Shown: positions 15,525 through 29,106, numbered from the stretch's first letter. The stretch is DNA of 64,000 bases from UBA6054 sp963975575 (GCA_963975575.1 CAXBHL010000002.1:372001-436000), one strand, 5' to 3'. The notes: generated by a model from the sequence alone, not told the origin. Translations and numbers: made by a program.

Positions 15525-18197
15525 ATGACCCCTCCGCCCCAGCACAAGAGCCTCACCGAGTACGCACGCAAGCGCGACTTCGAAGAAACACCCGAGCCGG
15601 CCGGCGCCGACCAGGCCGAGCCGGGCGGCGATCCGATCTTCGTCGTTCAGAAGCACGACGCCAGCCGCCTGCACTACGACTTCCGTCTGCAGATCGGCGG
15701 AACACTCGCCTCCTGGGCGGTCCCCAAGGGCCCGTCCCTGGATCCGGCGGACAAGCGCCTCGCGGTGCGGGTCGAGGACCACCCGCTCGACTACGCCGGC
15801 TTCGAGGGCATGATCCCCGAGGGCAACTACGGCGCCGGCCCGGTGCTGCTCTGGGACACGGGGCGCTGGACACCCGAGGACGCCGACCCGGAGCGGGCGC
15901 TCAAGCGTGGCAAACTCAGTTTCACGCTCGAAGGCCGCAAACTCGGCGGCGCTTGGACACTCACCCGCCTGCGGGCCAAGGCGTCCGATCGCGATGACCG
16001 GGGCAACTGGCTGCTCATCAAACGCCGCGACGACGCCGCACGGGCGGGCGGAGACGTGCTGGCGGAACATCCCGAGAGCGTCAAATCCGGGCGCGTGATC
16101 GAGCAGATCGCCGACGGCGCGGACGCCCGCCGGCGGCCACCCCGGCCCGCGCCGAAACCGAGGCGCGTGCCCGGCAGGAAGCAGGCGCACGCCGATCCCC
16201 CGTGGCCCGAACTCGCCGGCCGTCCCTCGGCGAGCCTCCCCAAGGCCGTGACGCCGCAGTTGTGCACGCTCGCGGACACCGCCCCGGCCGGGGAGGAATG
16301 GCTGCACGAGATCAAGTTCGACGGGTACCGGCTCCTCGCCCGGCGGTCGGGGAAACAGGTCCGCCTCCTGACCCGCACCGGCCTGGACTGGACCGACCGC
16401 TTCCCGCCCATCGCCGACGCGGTCGCCACCTTGCCCGGCCAGGACCTCCTGCTCGACGGCGAGGCCGTCATCCTCGACGCCCACGGCCACACCAGCTTCC
16501 AGGCCCTGCAACAGGCGATCAAGAAGCGACGATTCTCGAACCTCGCGTTCTACGTGTTCGACCTGCTCCACCTCGACGCCCACGACCTGACCTCCGACCC
16601 GCTGATCGACCGCAAGGAACTGCTGCGACGCCTGCTCGCGGGTGCCGACGGTCCGGGCGTGCTGCGCTACTCCGACCATGTGATCGGGGGCGGCCCCGGC
16701 GTCCAGTCGCAGGCGTGCGAGCTGGCCCTCGAGGGCATGATCAGCAAGCGGATCGACGCGCCCTACACCCATGGCAGGTCGAAGTCCTGGCTCAAGATCA
16801 AGTGCTCGCGCCGGCAGGAGTTCGTCGTCATCGGCTTCACCCGACCCAGCGGAACACGCAAGCACTTCGGGGCACTCCTGCTGGGAGCGCACGACGCAGA
16901 CGGCCGGTTGTTGTACACCGGCCGGGTCGGGACCGGCTTCAACGCCGCGACGCTCAGAGACCTCCGCGGGCGCATGGACCCCTTGACCCGCAAGACCTGC
17001 CCGGCCGACGAGCCGCCCATGCCCGCCGAATCGCGGGGCGTCACCTGGGTGACGCCGCAGCTGGTGGCGGAGGTCGAGTTCACGCAATGGACCGATGACG
17101 GCCGCCTGCGCCACCCGTCCTACCAGGGCCTGCGCGAGGACAAGCCCTCCGACGAGGTCCGGATCGAACAAACCCAGCCCGACGCCAAGCCCAAGCCGTC
17201 CAAGTCCCGCAAGCCCGCGGGCAAGACGTCTGGCGCGGCGGCCCGGCAAGGCGCCCGTCGCACGCCGGCCCCGCCGTCGACCCGAAACCGCCGCGGCGCG
17301 GCCGGCGTCACGGTCGCCGGCGTCACCATCACGAACCCCGATCGTGTCGTCTTCCCCGACGCGGGCATCACCAAGGCCGATCTCGCCCGGTACTACGAGC
17401 AAGCCGCCCACGCGATGCTCCCGTTCCTCGCCGGGCGGCCGCTGAGCACGGTCCGTTGCCCCCGGGGGCGCCTGGGCTCGTGCTTCTTTCAGAAGAACAT
17501 CGGCGAGAGTTTCAGCGAACCGGTCCGGTCGGTCACCGTGCCCGAAAAGAACGGGACGGCGGACTACATCGCGGTCGATTCCGTCGAGGGTCTGGTCACC
17601 CTGGCCCAGTTCGGCGTGATCGAGATCCACCCGTGGGGCTCGAAAGCCGGCGATCTGAAACGACCCGACACCCTCACCTTTGACCTGGACCCGGGCGAAG
17701 GAGTCGGTCTGGAGGAACTGGTGCCCCTCGCGCGGCACCTGCGCGACGTGCTGGCGGTCTGCGGCCTGGAGAGTTTCCCGAAACTCACCGGCGGCAAGGG
17801 GCTGCATGTCGTCGTGCCGCTCAAGCCGCACGCGGACTGGGACGACGTCAAGGCGTTCTGCCGGGCCATCGCCCGGGGCCTCGCGGCCGAGTCACCCGGC
17901 AAGTACACCGCCACCGCCACCAAATCCAAACGCGCCGGCAAGGTCTTCATCGACTACCTGCGCAACGCGATGGGCGCGACTTCCGTCGCGCCCTATTCCG
18001 CCCGGGCCCGGTCCGGCGCCCCCTGCGCGGTGCCCATCCGGTGGGAGGACCTCGGCCGCGTGCAGAGCCCGGCCCAGTACACCGTCGAGTCCACCCCCCG
18101 CCGCCTCGCCCGGCTGCGATCGGACCCCTGGGAAGGCTACCACGACACCCGCCAGCAACTCACCCCCGCGCGGGTCCGGGCGGTCGTTGACGCCTGA
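15525..18197 (+). CDS. ligD: Multifunctional NHEJ DNA ligase LigD
   Basis: This 890-residue protein combines three activities for repair of double-strand breaks, in the order phosphoesterase, ligase, polymerase. The 3'-phosphoesterase domain (about 35-190) has KHDASRLHYDFRL and EGMIPEGNYGAG. The ATP-dependent ligase domain (about 235-540) has the adenylated Lys264 in HEIKFDGYR, with GEAVILD and LEGMISKR. The primase-like polymerase domain (about 600-885) has FFQKNIGE, DLDPGEGV with the metal-binding aspartates, and TGGKGLHVVVPL. Proline/arginine linkers separate the domains. It pairs with ku immediately upstream. Domain order matches the Pseudomonas-type LigD. Confidence 0.98.
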   Translation: MTPPPQHKSLTEYARKRDFEETPEPAGADQAEPGGDPIFVVQKHDASRLHYDFRLQIGGTLASWAVPKGPSLDPADKRLAVRVEDHPLDYAGFEGMIPEGNYGAGPVLLWDTGRWTPEDADPERALKRGKLSFTLEGRKLGGAWTLTRLRAKASDRDDRGNWLLIKRRDDAARAGGDVLAEHPESVKSGRVIEQIADGADARRRPPRPAPKPRRVPGRKQAHADPPWPELAGRPSASLPKAVTPQLCTLADTAPAGEEWLHEIKFDGYRLLARRSGKQVRLLTRTGLDWTDRFPPIADAVATLPGQDLLLDGEAVILDAHGHTSFQALQQAIKKRRFSNLAFYVFDLLHLDAHDLTSDPLIDRKELLRRLLAGADGPGVLRYSDHVIGGGPGVQSQACELALEGMISKRIDAPYTHGRSKSWLKIKCSRRQEFVVIGFTRPSGTRKHFGALLLGAHDADGRLLYTGRVGTGFNAATLRDLRGRMDPLTRKTCPADEPPMPAESRGVTWVTPQLVAEVEFTQWTDDGRLRHPSYQGLREDKPSDEVRIEQTQPDAKPKPSKSRKPAGKTSGAAARQGARRTPAPPSTRNRRGAAGVTVAGVTITNPDRVVFPDAGITKADLARYYEQAAHAMLPFLAGRPLSTVRCPRGRLGSCFFQKNIGESFSEPVRSVTVPEKNGTADYIAVDSVEGLVTLAQFGVIEIHPWGSKAGDLKRPDTLTFDLDPGEGVGLEELVPLARHLRDVLAVCGLESFPKLTGGKGLHVVVPLKPHADWDDVKAFCRAIARGLAAESPGKYTATATKSKRAGKVFIDYLRNAMGATSVAPYSARARSGAPCAVPIRWEDLGRVQSPAQYTVESTPRRLARLRSDPWEGYHDTRQQLTPARVRAVVDA

Positions 18198-18367
18198 TCG
18201 GGCCGGGCCCGCGGCAGTCGGGCACCAACCCCTTCCTTCGCGTCGGGGTCCGCGGTACGCTGGTGGCTCCGCGGGCCCGGTCGTTCGGGCCCGAACCGAT
18301 CGCCGCGACCGCCCGTACCGGGAAGGGCCACGGGCCGGGGTCGGTCGTTGGAAGAAGTGGGGGCCGC

Positions 18368-19867
18368 ATGCTGACTGGTTCCGGGATCATCGCGTTGTGC
18401 CTGCTGATCGGCCTGGCCGCCGCCCTCCTGGTGCTGGTGGGCCTGATCGGTCGGGAAGTCCGCACGCCACCCATGTGCGCCCGCTGCCGCTTCGACCTCT
18501 CGGGGCACGAGGACGCCCGCCGGGGCCGGTTCCCGGTCACCTGCCCCGAGTGCGGCCTGATGATCGTGCACGACGCCCAGATCACCCGCTCGCGCCGCCA
18601 GCGTCGGCGCGGCCCCCTGCGGACCGGGCTGGCCGGCGCGGCCCTGAGCATCGGCTGCATGGTCACCATCGCCGCCGCCACGGGCGGCACGCTCGACGTC
18701 TACCGCCTGGTCTCCACACCCCGCCTGTTCCGCATGGCCGAGCAAGGGTCGGCCGAAGCCTTCGCGGCCCTGACCCAGCGGGCCGCCGACGACGCCCTGG
18801 CCCCCGAGCACTGGGCCCGCATCGCCAAGAACGCGGTGGACGAGGTGACCGCCCCGCCGACCGCCGACTCGACCGGGAGATCGATGGGCGCCGGTCGCTA
18901 CACCGTGTTCGCCCAGCAGCCGGTGTCGTGGTCCTCGCTCTACCCCCTGGTCCTCCGCAAGGGCATGATCGACCGGGAGACCGCGGCCGGGCACGCCGCC
19001 CGCATGGTCTCGCTGGAACTGGCCCTCCCGCCCGACCTGCGCGAGGGCGAGGCCATGCCGTTCAAGGTCAGCGGCACGTTCCGGCGCGACCGTTCGGGTC
19101 ATAGCTATTCATCCGACCACGGAGTCGACGCCCGGGTCGTCGGAGTCCGCCTCAACGGCCAATCCCTGCTGCCGCCCGAGTCCGAACTGCCGGCCGCCCG
19201 GGACGTCCGGGACTACAACGGCACCGACGCGAGCATCAACGGCGGCTGGATCTGGGAGGGCTCCGAAGGGCTGCCCGTCCTCGACGGCACGAAGCCCGGG
19301 CGGAACACCGTCGAGGTGACCGTCCGGCTCACGAGTCAGTTCTCGATCGGCGGCGGCGACGCCCTGCTCACGCACCTGGCCAACGCGAACTCGCCGCTCC
19401 CCTGGCTCGACGTGACGGTCTCCCGCGATGTGGAGGTCGCGCCCTCGGACGCTGCGCCGACCTACGCCACGGTCCCGGCGTGGAACCCGGACACCGGGGT
19501 CGAGTCATCGCTCTCGCGCAAGTGCGACTGCGGCCGGGCCCCGGGCGTGCGCCTCCGCCTCAGCGGCAAGGACGGCACCCACGCCGATGCTGTTGCTTTT
19601 GTCGACGTCTACGTCGCGGTGGGCGACAACGAGCCGTGGTACCTGGGCAACAAGCGGATCCGCGTCGGCGATTCCTGGTCGGAGGTCATGCTCACCGACG
19701 AACAGGCCGACGCCATCGATCAGCACGGTCCCGCCACACTCAGGATCGTTCCCACCCCCTGGAACGCGGACCTGTACTTCGACCGCCCCGCCCTCGTGGT
19801 CAGCGGCGGTGACATCACCCGCGCCGTCATGTTCGAGGACGAATCCGAAGATCCGGACGAGAACTGA
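18368..19867 (+). CDS. Large zinc-ribbon membrane-anchored protein of unknown function
   Basis: This protein has 499 residues. An N-terminal helix (4-24) is followed by a zinc ribbon, CARCRFDLSGHEDARRG with CPECG, at about 36-68. A second helix lies at about 82-104, and then comes a long extracytoplasmic region with no motif I recognise, containing a late KCDCG. The ATG at 18368 is chosen because it places the hydrophobic helix at the N-terminus; upstream in-frame codons are Pro/Arg-rich. It is the third gene in 5 kb with this type of ribbon, flanking the ku-ligD pair. Whether it works with them is unknown. Confidence 0.7.
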   Translation: MLTGSGIIALCLLIGLAAALLVLVGLIGREVRTPPMCARCRFDLSGHEDARRGRFPVTCPECGLMIVHDAQITRSRRQRRRGPLRTGLAGAALSIGCMVTIAAATGGTLDVYRLVSTPRLFRMAEQGSAEAFAALTQRAADDALAPEHWARIAKNAVDEVTAPPTADSTGRSMGAGRYTVFAQQPVSWSSLYPLVLRKGMIDRETAAGHAARMVSLELALPPDLREGEAMPFKVSGTFRRDRSGHSYSSDHGVDARVVGVRLNGQSLLPPESELPAARDVRDYNGTDASINGGWIWEGSEGLPVLDGTKPGRNTVEVTVRLTSQFSIGGGDALLTHLANANSPLPWLDVTVSRDVEVAPSDAAPTYATVPAWNPDTGVESSLSRKCDCGRAPGVRLRLSGKDGTHADAVAFVDVYVAVGDNEPWYLGNKRIRVGDSWSEVMLTDEQADAIDQHGPATLRIVPTPWNADLYFDRPALVVSGGDITRAVMFEDESEDPDEN

Positions 19868-20088
19868 CCCGGGCCCGCGATCAGCCAGCGGGCCGTCCCG
19901 GGTCGCAGGTGACGCCCCGCGTCGGCGTCGGACCTGGATGCGCCCGATCGCGAACCTGTAATTCTTTACCGAAACAGGGATCCGTTTGGGTCGGAGTTCC
20001 GATAGACTCTGGCAAGAGGACCGCAAGGGGTCGATTTGCCCCCCCCGCGGTGTGTGATCGAGAGAAGCTAGAAAAGAGAGGCACCCAC

Positions 20089-20772
20089 ATGAAGATCTGT
20101 TCCGCCATTCTGGCGATCGCTGCCAGCACGGTTGTGGCTCAGGCCGGCCTGAATGTCGTCGCCGAGTTCGCCATCCATGACCACCCCAACGGCGGCGTGG
20201 TCCCCCCGACCTACGCGCTCCGGCTCGACTACGTGTTCGGCTTCAACCACGCGACGTTCTCCGCCGAGCAGTACAACAACACCACCCTGACCGTCCTCGA
20301 GGACTCGTCCACCGGCGACCTCTTCATCGATATCGTCGGCCGGCTCTACGGCGGGCAGGACACCGGCACCGGCTGGGTCGATCCGTTCGACCTCGACGTG
20401 TCCTTCCGCTACGCCGCCAACGTGGTCGCCACGTCCAACGGGTGGTCCATCGACGGTTTCTCGCTCCTCAACACCGGCACCATCACCCGCCTGGACACCA
20501 ACGAGACCATGGTGTGGTACGGCCAGGAGGACTTCGCGGGCGACAACGGCCCGATCGGCAACGCCTTCACGCTGGCCAGCGACGGCTGGAACATCGACGG
20601 CGACGATTCCACCTGGGTCGGTCGCGGCTGGATGACGACCAACACGGACGGCACCCCCGCCTTCGATCCCGCACAGGACTGGATCTTCACCGCCACCGTG
20701 ATCCCCGCCCCCGCCACGATGGGGATGGTCGGCCTCGGCGGGCTGATGTTCGCCCGGCGCCGGCGCGCCTGA
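20089..20772 (+). CDS. Secreted protein with PEP-CTERM-like sorting signal
   Basis: This 227-residue protein has a signal peptide (about 1-19, ending AQA) and a beta-rich Gly/Asn/Asp body. The C-terminus consists of VIPAPATMG, a short hydrophobic helix (MVGLGGLMF) and an ARRRRA tail. This tripartite end is the exosortase recognition layout, with PAPA in place of Pro-Glu-Pro, a form common in Phycisphaerae. It is the one clear candidate substrate in the window for the exosortase at 44690. An AGAGAGG site precedes the ATG, and a strong terminator follows, so the gene is probably monocistronic. Confidence 0.82.
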   Translation: MKICSAILAIAASTVVAQAGLNVVAEFAIHDHPNGGVVPPTYALRLDYVFGFNHATFSAEQYNNTTLTVLEDSSTGDLFIDIVGRLYGGQDTGTGWVDPFDLDVSFRYAANVVATSNGWSIDGFSLLNTGTITRLDTNETMVWYGQEDFAGDNGPIGNAFTLASDGWNIDGDDSTWVGRGWMTTNTDGTPAFDPAQDWIFTATVIPAPATMGMVGLGGLMFARRRRA

Positions 20773-20794
20773 GCGATCCCGATTCGGCATGCAC

Positions 20795-20822
20795 AAACCC
20801 CGCACCGGTGTGCGGGGTTTTT
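20795..20822 (+). terminator. Rho-independent terminator after the PEP-CTERM-like gene
   Basis: An 11-bp stem (AAACCCCGCAC paired with GTGCGGGGTTT) encloses a CGGT loop and is followed by TTC, giving a five-T run. It lies 23 bases after the stop at 20772. It also faces the 3' end of the LacI-type gene at 20868. Confidence 0.9.
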
Positions 20823-20867
20823 CGTTGGCTCAGCTCGCGATCCGGGCGGCAGAAACCGCCCAGCGCG

Positions 20868-21953
20868 TCAGACCGCCGGCCTCGCCGTCGACCGGCGCTC
20901 CACAAGCGACTCTTCGAGCACGACGTCCCGATGCTCGATCGGCTCGGCGCTGTTCAGACGCTCGAGCAGCATCTCGCCCGCCCGCCGTCCCGCCTCGGCC
21001 GCGGGCAGGGCCACGGTCGTCAACGGGGGGCTGGCCATCTTGCTCGGCAGCTCGTCGTTGAACGACACGACGCTGACGTGCTCCGGCACGCCCTTGCCCA
21101 GCGTGTTGAGCGCCTGCACCAGGTACGAGCCCACCACGTCGTCAAAGGCGATCACGGCCGTCACGCCCGCGCCCAGGATGCACTCGCGGGCGAAGCCCAT
21201 CGGGTCCAGGCCGTAGCTGTCCGTCCCGGCCGGCGCAGGCAGCCCGCGCGCCAGGAGCCCGTCGATCAGCGCATCGCGCCGCTTGTTCACCGCCGCGTGG
21301 CGGATCCCCCGCGGCGAAGGGCGCAGCTTGTCCAGGAAGCAGTACGCGATCCGCTCGTGCCCCAGCGCGAGCAGGTGATCCAACGCCAGGTTCGTCCCCT
21401 GCGCCTCGTCGAAGGTGATCGCGTCCCCGCCCGGCCCGGCGTGCCCGTTGATGGACACGTACGGCATGTTCTGCCGTTCCATCTCCACCACGTCGGCCGG
21501 GTCGCGCACCTGCAGGGCGATGGCCCCGTCCACCCGCCAGCTCGGCAGCTCGTGCCCGCCGTAGTCCGGGTCGAGGAAGGTCGTGCACACGTGCTTGCCG
21601 CCGGCCTTGAGCACCCGCACCGCCTCGGCCAGCGCCGAGCGGTTCACGCCGTCCGACGCCCACCCGACCACCGCGACCAGGTTCGTCTTCTTGGCGCTGA
21701 TCGACCGCACCATCGGGTTCGGCCGGTAGTTGAGCTTGCGGGCCGCTTCGAGCACGCGGCTGCGCACCTCGGGGCGAACACGAAAGTTTTCCGTGTACCC
21801 GTTGATCACCCGTGATGCGGTCGATTCGGCAACACCCGCCAACTCGGCCACACGGGCGAGCGTCACCCGTTCATGCGGCGTGTGGGTCGATCCGTTCGAA
21901 GGGCTGCCCCGCCCGGAAGCCGGGGGGGTCGGGGTCGCTTGGCTGTCGGTCAT
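20868..21953 (-). CDS. LacI-family transcriptional regulator
   Basis: This protein has about 361 residues. The N-terminal helix-turn-helix and hinge are VTLARVAELAGVAESTASR and VINGYTENFRVRPEVRSRV. A periplasmic-binding-protein-like effector domain follows, with NYRPNPMVRSI, DGAIALQV, RIAYCFLDK and FDDVVGSYLVQALNTLGKG. Such proteins usually sense sugars and bind palindromes at target promoters. The ATG at 21953 is preferred; one at 21971 is equally open, and anything further upstream is not LacI-like. No sugar operon is adjacent, so the regulon is unknown. A LacI-type site at 22104 suggests autoregulation. Confidence 0.93.
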   Translation of the reverse strand: MTDSQATPTPPASGRGSPSNGSTHTPHERVTLARVAELAGVAESTASRVINGYTENFRVRPEVRSRVLEAARKLNYRPNPMVRSISAKKTNLVAVVGWASDGVNRSALAEAVRVLKAGGKHVCTTFLDPDYGGHELPSWRVDGAIALQVRDPADVVEMERQNMPYVSINGHAGPGGDAITFDEAQGTNLALDHLLALGHERIAYCFLDKLRPSPRGIRHAAVNKRRDALIDGLLARGLPAPAGTDSYGLDPMGFARECILGAGVTAVIAFDDVVGSYLVQALNTLGKGVPEHVSVVSFNDELPSKMASPPLTTVALPAAEAGRRAGEMLLERLNSAEPIEHRDVVLEESLVERRSTARPAV

Positions 21954-22103
21954 GCGTGTCAGGCTCGGCATCGGAGCGGCCGGGCCGCTCGAACAAATCA
22001 TCTCAGGGCAGACAACCCGCCCGTTTCGGATGGTATCCGCGATGGGGGGATCTTCGCGCGATCTTTCCGGTTCTATCCGTGCTCTAACCCCCGCTTTCAC
22101 AAG

Positions 22104-22117
22104 GGAAAACACTTTCT
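22104..22117. promoter_or_regulatory. Candidate LacI-type operator in the 395-base LacI/MarR divergent gap
   Basis: GGAAAACACTTTCT resembles the LacI/GalR-family half-site pattern (TGAAAACGCTTTCA), differing at the centre and ends. A wider CTTTCA (22094-22099)/TGAAAG (22117-22122) dyad brackets it. It lies about 150 bases upstream of the LacI-type start. The rest of the gap (21954-22348) shows no gene that I can support. Confidence 0.4.
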
Positions 22118-22348
22118 GAAAGCCGCCCCAAGCCCGATCCGGCCGCACCCGGGGTGCCCTCCGAGACCACCGAGCCGAGTCCGCGTCTGAGGGAAACGCC
22201 GACGTGAAGATTCCGGGTGCCGGTTGACTCATTGAAACATGTTGAAAGAATCCGACCGGACCCGGCGTTCGTCCACCGCCGCGACGGCGGCCCGCAACAG
22301 CCCGCCGACGCCGCACGACCCACGCCGAAACCCGGAGTCCCCGCCCGC

Positions 22349-22999
22349 ATGCCCCACCAGCCCGCCCAACCCGATGCCCGCGGCGTCCAAGCGTCCGAAG
22401 GGGCCTGCCCCGCCGGACGGGAGATGACACCCCGCTGCGCCGTCATGCGGGCGATCTACATCTCGTGCCACATGATGATGCGCGTGATCGATCGCGCCGT
22501 GCAGCCCGAGGGCATGACCGGCTCGCGGTGGCACCTGCTGATCGTCGTCCGCGACACCCAGGACGCCCCGCTGACCATCACGCAGCTCTCAGAGTGCCTG
22601 TTCCTTTCCCCCCAGAACGTCAGCCGCATGATCGCCTCGCTCGAGGCCGACGGCCTGGTCGCCCGCGACACCAGCGGGCCCGGGCGCACCGTCCGCGTCC
22701 GGCTCACCGAGATCGGGCACGAGCGCGTGGAGGCCTGCGCCGCCCTGGCCGAACGCTGCGCCGAGAACATGCTCGATGGCATCGATCTCGACGACATCCG
22801 CCGGACCACCGCCGTGCTCGAGCGCCTGATGGTCAACACGGGCGATTTCGAGAAGTCGCTCGACCGGTCCCGCTCCGACACCGACGGGCCCCCCCAGGAC
22901 ACCCCAAAGACGAACGGGCACCCGCCCGCCAAAGGCACCCACACCCCCGCGGCCGGACCCGCCGCCCGGACCGAACTCCCCACGGAGGAGCACCGATGA
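22349..22999 (+). CDS. MarR-family transcriptional regulator of the efflux operon
   Basis: This protein has about 216 residues. The winged helix-turn-helix is visible in ITQLSECLFLSPQNVSRMIA and SLEADGLVARDTSGPGRTV, after the dimerisation helix RAIYISCHMMMRVIDRAV. It ends in a disordered Pro/Thr-rich tail. MarR proteins usually repress adjacent efflux genes until a ligand binds. Its last four bases overlap the membrane-fusion protein start, so it is the first gene of the pump operon. The ATG at 22349 has GGAG upstream; an ATG at 22424 would give a shorter, standard-length MarR. Confidence 0.9.
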   Translation: MPHQPAQPDARGVQASEGACPAGREMTPRCAVMRAIYISCHMMMRVIDRAVQPEGMTGSRWHLLIVVRDTQDAPLTITQLSECLFLSPQNVSRMIASLEADGLVARDTSGPGRTVRVRLTEIGHERVEACAALAERCAENMLDGIDLDDIRRTTAVLERLMVNTGDFEKSLDRSRSDTDGPPQDTPKTNGHPPAKGTHTPAAGPAARTELPTEEHR

Positions 23000-24171
23000 G
23001 ATCCCACGCACGCCTCGGCACCCTCGCCGTCGCCCTGGCCGCCTTGGCGGCCCACGCCCAGCCGGCGGCCAACGTCCGCCTCGACCCCGTCCGCGAGGAG
23101 GTCGTCGCCCAGCAGCGCGACGCCACCGGGCAGATCGTCACGCTCCGCCGCTCGGTCGTCGCCACCCAGGAGGCGGGCCTCGTGCTGCAGATGGACCTCG
23201 AGCCGGGCGACGCCGTCGAGCAGGGAGCCGTCATCGCGCGCCTCGACGACGACCGCGCCCGTCTGGAGCTGCAGCGGTGGGAGGCCCGGCTCGAGGCCGA
23301 CCGCGCCCTCATCCAGCAGCGTGAGGCCGAGATGGCCCGCGCCGAGCGGGACCTCGTCCGCATCGAACAGCTCGCCACCCGCGCCTCCGCCGGCGAGAGC
23401 GAGCTCGACCAGGCCCGCACCGACGTGCAGTCCCGCAAGGCCCAGCTCGCCGAGGCCCAGGCCACCCTGCGCACCAGCGAGGCCGAACTCGCCCTCGCCC
23501 GCCGCGCCCTCGAGGACATGACCATCCGCGCCCCCTTCGACGGACGCGTCGTTTCCAAGCTCACCGAGGAGGGCCAGTGGGTCTCCCAGGGCGCCGGCCT
23601 GGTCACCATCGTCTCGCTCACCCAGCTCGAGGCCCGGGCCGACATCCCGGAGCGCTCCGTCGGCGCCCTCCAGGTCGGCGACCGCGCGATCGAGCTGAAG
23701 ATCCCCGCCCTGGGCATGCGTCTCCAGGGCGAGCTGATCCACATCGTGCCCGAGGCCGACAGCCTCAGCCGCCTCTTCCCCATCCGCATCCGCGTCAACG
23801 ACCCGCAGGGCCGCCTGCGTCCCGGCATGTCGCTGACCGCCGTGGTGCCCACCGGCGAGTCCGGCCCGGCCCTGACCATCTCCGAGGACGCCATCCTCCG
23901 CAACGCCGCGGGCGAGTACGTCTTCTTCGACGCCGGCGGCACCGCCCAGGTCGCCCCCATCACACGCCTGTTCTCCACCGACGGCCGGGTCGCCGTCCGC
24001 TCGCCCATGCTCCGCGCCGGCACCCTGCTGGTCGTCGAGGGCAACGAGCGGATGTTCCCCAACCAGCCGCTCAACGTGCTCAACGCAGACCAGTTCCCCG
24101 AGGTGGCCGAGCGTCAGCGCATCGCCGCCGAGAACGCCGCCAACGGCGCACCCAACGGGCGCGGAGGCTGA
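22996..24171 (+). CDS. RND efflux periplasmic adaptor (membrane-fusion protein)
   Basis: This 391-residue protein has a signal peptide (about 1-22). A biotinyl-lipoyl-like half (GLVLQMDLEPGDAVEQGAVI) is followed by a long alpha-helical hairpin (about 85-170, rich in Glu/Arg/Ala). The second lipoyl half is MTIRAPFDGRVVSKLTEEGQW, and a beta-barrel region (RPGMSLTAVVP) follows. Such adaptors link RND pumps to outer-membrane channels. GGAGGAG lies just before the ATG. The RND gene begins three bases after its stop. No TolC-type gene is present here. Confidence 0.95.
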   Translation: MRSHARLGTLAVALAALAAHAQPAANVRLDPVREEVVAQQRDATGQIVTLRRSVVATQEAGLVLQMDLEPGDAVEQGAVIARLDDDRARLELQRWEARLEADRALIQQREAEMARAERDLVRIEQLATRASAGESELDQARTDVQSRKAQLAEAQATLRTSEAELALARRALEDMTIRAPFDGRVVSKLTEEGQWVSQGAGLVTIVSLTQLEARADIPERSVGALQVGDRAIELKIPALGMRLQGELIHIVPEADSLSRLFPIRIRVNDPQGRLRPGMSLTAVVPTGESGPALTISEDAILRNAAGEYVFFDAGGTAQVAPITRLFSTDGRVAVRSPMLRAGTLLVVEGNERMFPNQPLNVLNADQFPEVAERQRIAAENAANGAPNGRGG

Positions 24172-24174
24172 CCC

Positions 24175-28067
<3,893 letters not shown>

Positions 28068-28071
<4 letters not shown>

Positions 28072-29030
28072 TCCCACACACCGCTCCCCGAGGCATCCTC
28101 GCCCGCCTGGCCGCCGCCACCGCCGCGTTCACGCTGCTGACCGGCTGCCAGGCCCCCAAACGCGGCCCCGAGCCGATCGACCCCCGCACCGTCCCCGTCT
28201 TTGCCGGCGACGCCACCGGCATCGTCCCCTGGGACAGCTTCGTCCAGACCTGCGCCGACGCCTCCGTCGTGATCATCGGCGAGGTCCACGGCCACCCCCT
28301 GGGCCTCGAAGTCGCCGCCGACCTCTTCGACGACATCCTGGACCGCAGCCCCACCGCCGTGCTCTCCATGGAGTTCTACGAGCGGGACGACCAGACCGCC
28401 CTGGACGACTACGTCGCCGGCATCACCACCGCCGACGAGTTCGACCGCGCCACCTTCCGCAACGCGGGCAACAACCCCCCCGGCCACCGGCGTATGGTCG
28501 AGGCCGCCCGCCTCGCCGGCCGCCCCGTCGTCGGATCCAACGCCCCGCGCCGCTACGCGCGCCTGGCCCGCACCGAGGGCTTCGACCGCCTGCGGTCCCT
28601 GACCCCCGTCCAGCGCCGCCACTTCGACATCCCAGACGCCCTGCCCGACAACGCCTACGGCAGCCGCTTCCGCGCCGCCATGTCCTCCATGGGCGGCCAC
28701 GGCTCCATGGGCGACTCCACCGAGGACCCCATCACCGGCTTCCTCCGCTCCCAGACCCTCTGGGACGTGACCATGGCCGAGTCCATCGCCGACGCCACCG
28801 CCCAGGGCTCGCCCGTCGTCCACGTCGTCGGACGCTTCCACTCCGAGTTCGGCACCGAGCCCGGCAAGTCCGGCCTGGCCGACGCCGTCGCCCAGCGCAT
28901 CCAGCCCGACCAGCGCATGATCATCATCACCGTTGTGGACACCGACGCCCCGTCCCTGCGGGTCGAGGACGTCGGCCGCGGCCACTTCGTGATCTACGTC
29001 GGCCCGCTCCCCGAGCCCGACCCGGCCTGA
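28068..29030 (+). CDS. ChaN-family (haem-binding/Tiki-fold) lipoprotein
   Basis: This 320-residue protein has a lipobox (LLTGC, Cys27) for membrane anchoring. The ChaN fold motifs are present: VVIIGEVHGHPLG, LSMEFYERDDQ, and near the end VVHVVGRFHSEFG. These histidine/glutamate positions define the EreA/ChaN superfamily. ChaN of Campylobacter binds haem as a dimer; other members are hydrolase-like. It overlaps the RND gene by four bases and ends just before a strong terminator. It is therefore the last gene of the marR-MFP-RND operon, an unusual partner for an efflux pump. Confidence 0.9.
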
Positions 29031-29052
29031 CCGATCCCGACCGCACCAACGA

Positions 29053-29083
29053 AAAGACCGCGTCCCACCGGGACGCGGTCTTT
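29053..29083. terminator. Bidirectional terminator, 14-bp stem
   Basis: AAAGACCGCGTCCC and GGGACGCGGTCTTT form a perfect 14-bp stem around an ACC loop. With A and T ends on both sides it can act for the efflux operon (ending 29030) and the convergent lipoprotein gene (ending 29107). Confidence 0.92.
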
Positions 29084-29106
29084 GTCATATCAGGAAACGG
29101 ACGGGC

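Noticed and set aside
21954..22430. A 159-residue N-terminal extension of the LacI-type regulator
   Set aside because: Arg/Gly-rich, crosses the probable operator and overlaps the divergent MarR gene's start region.
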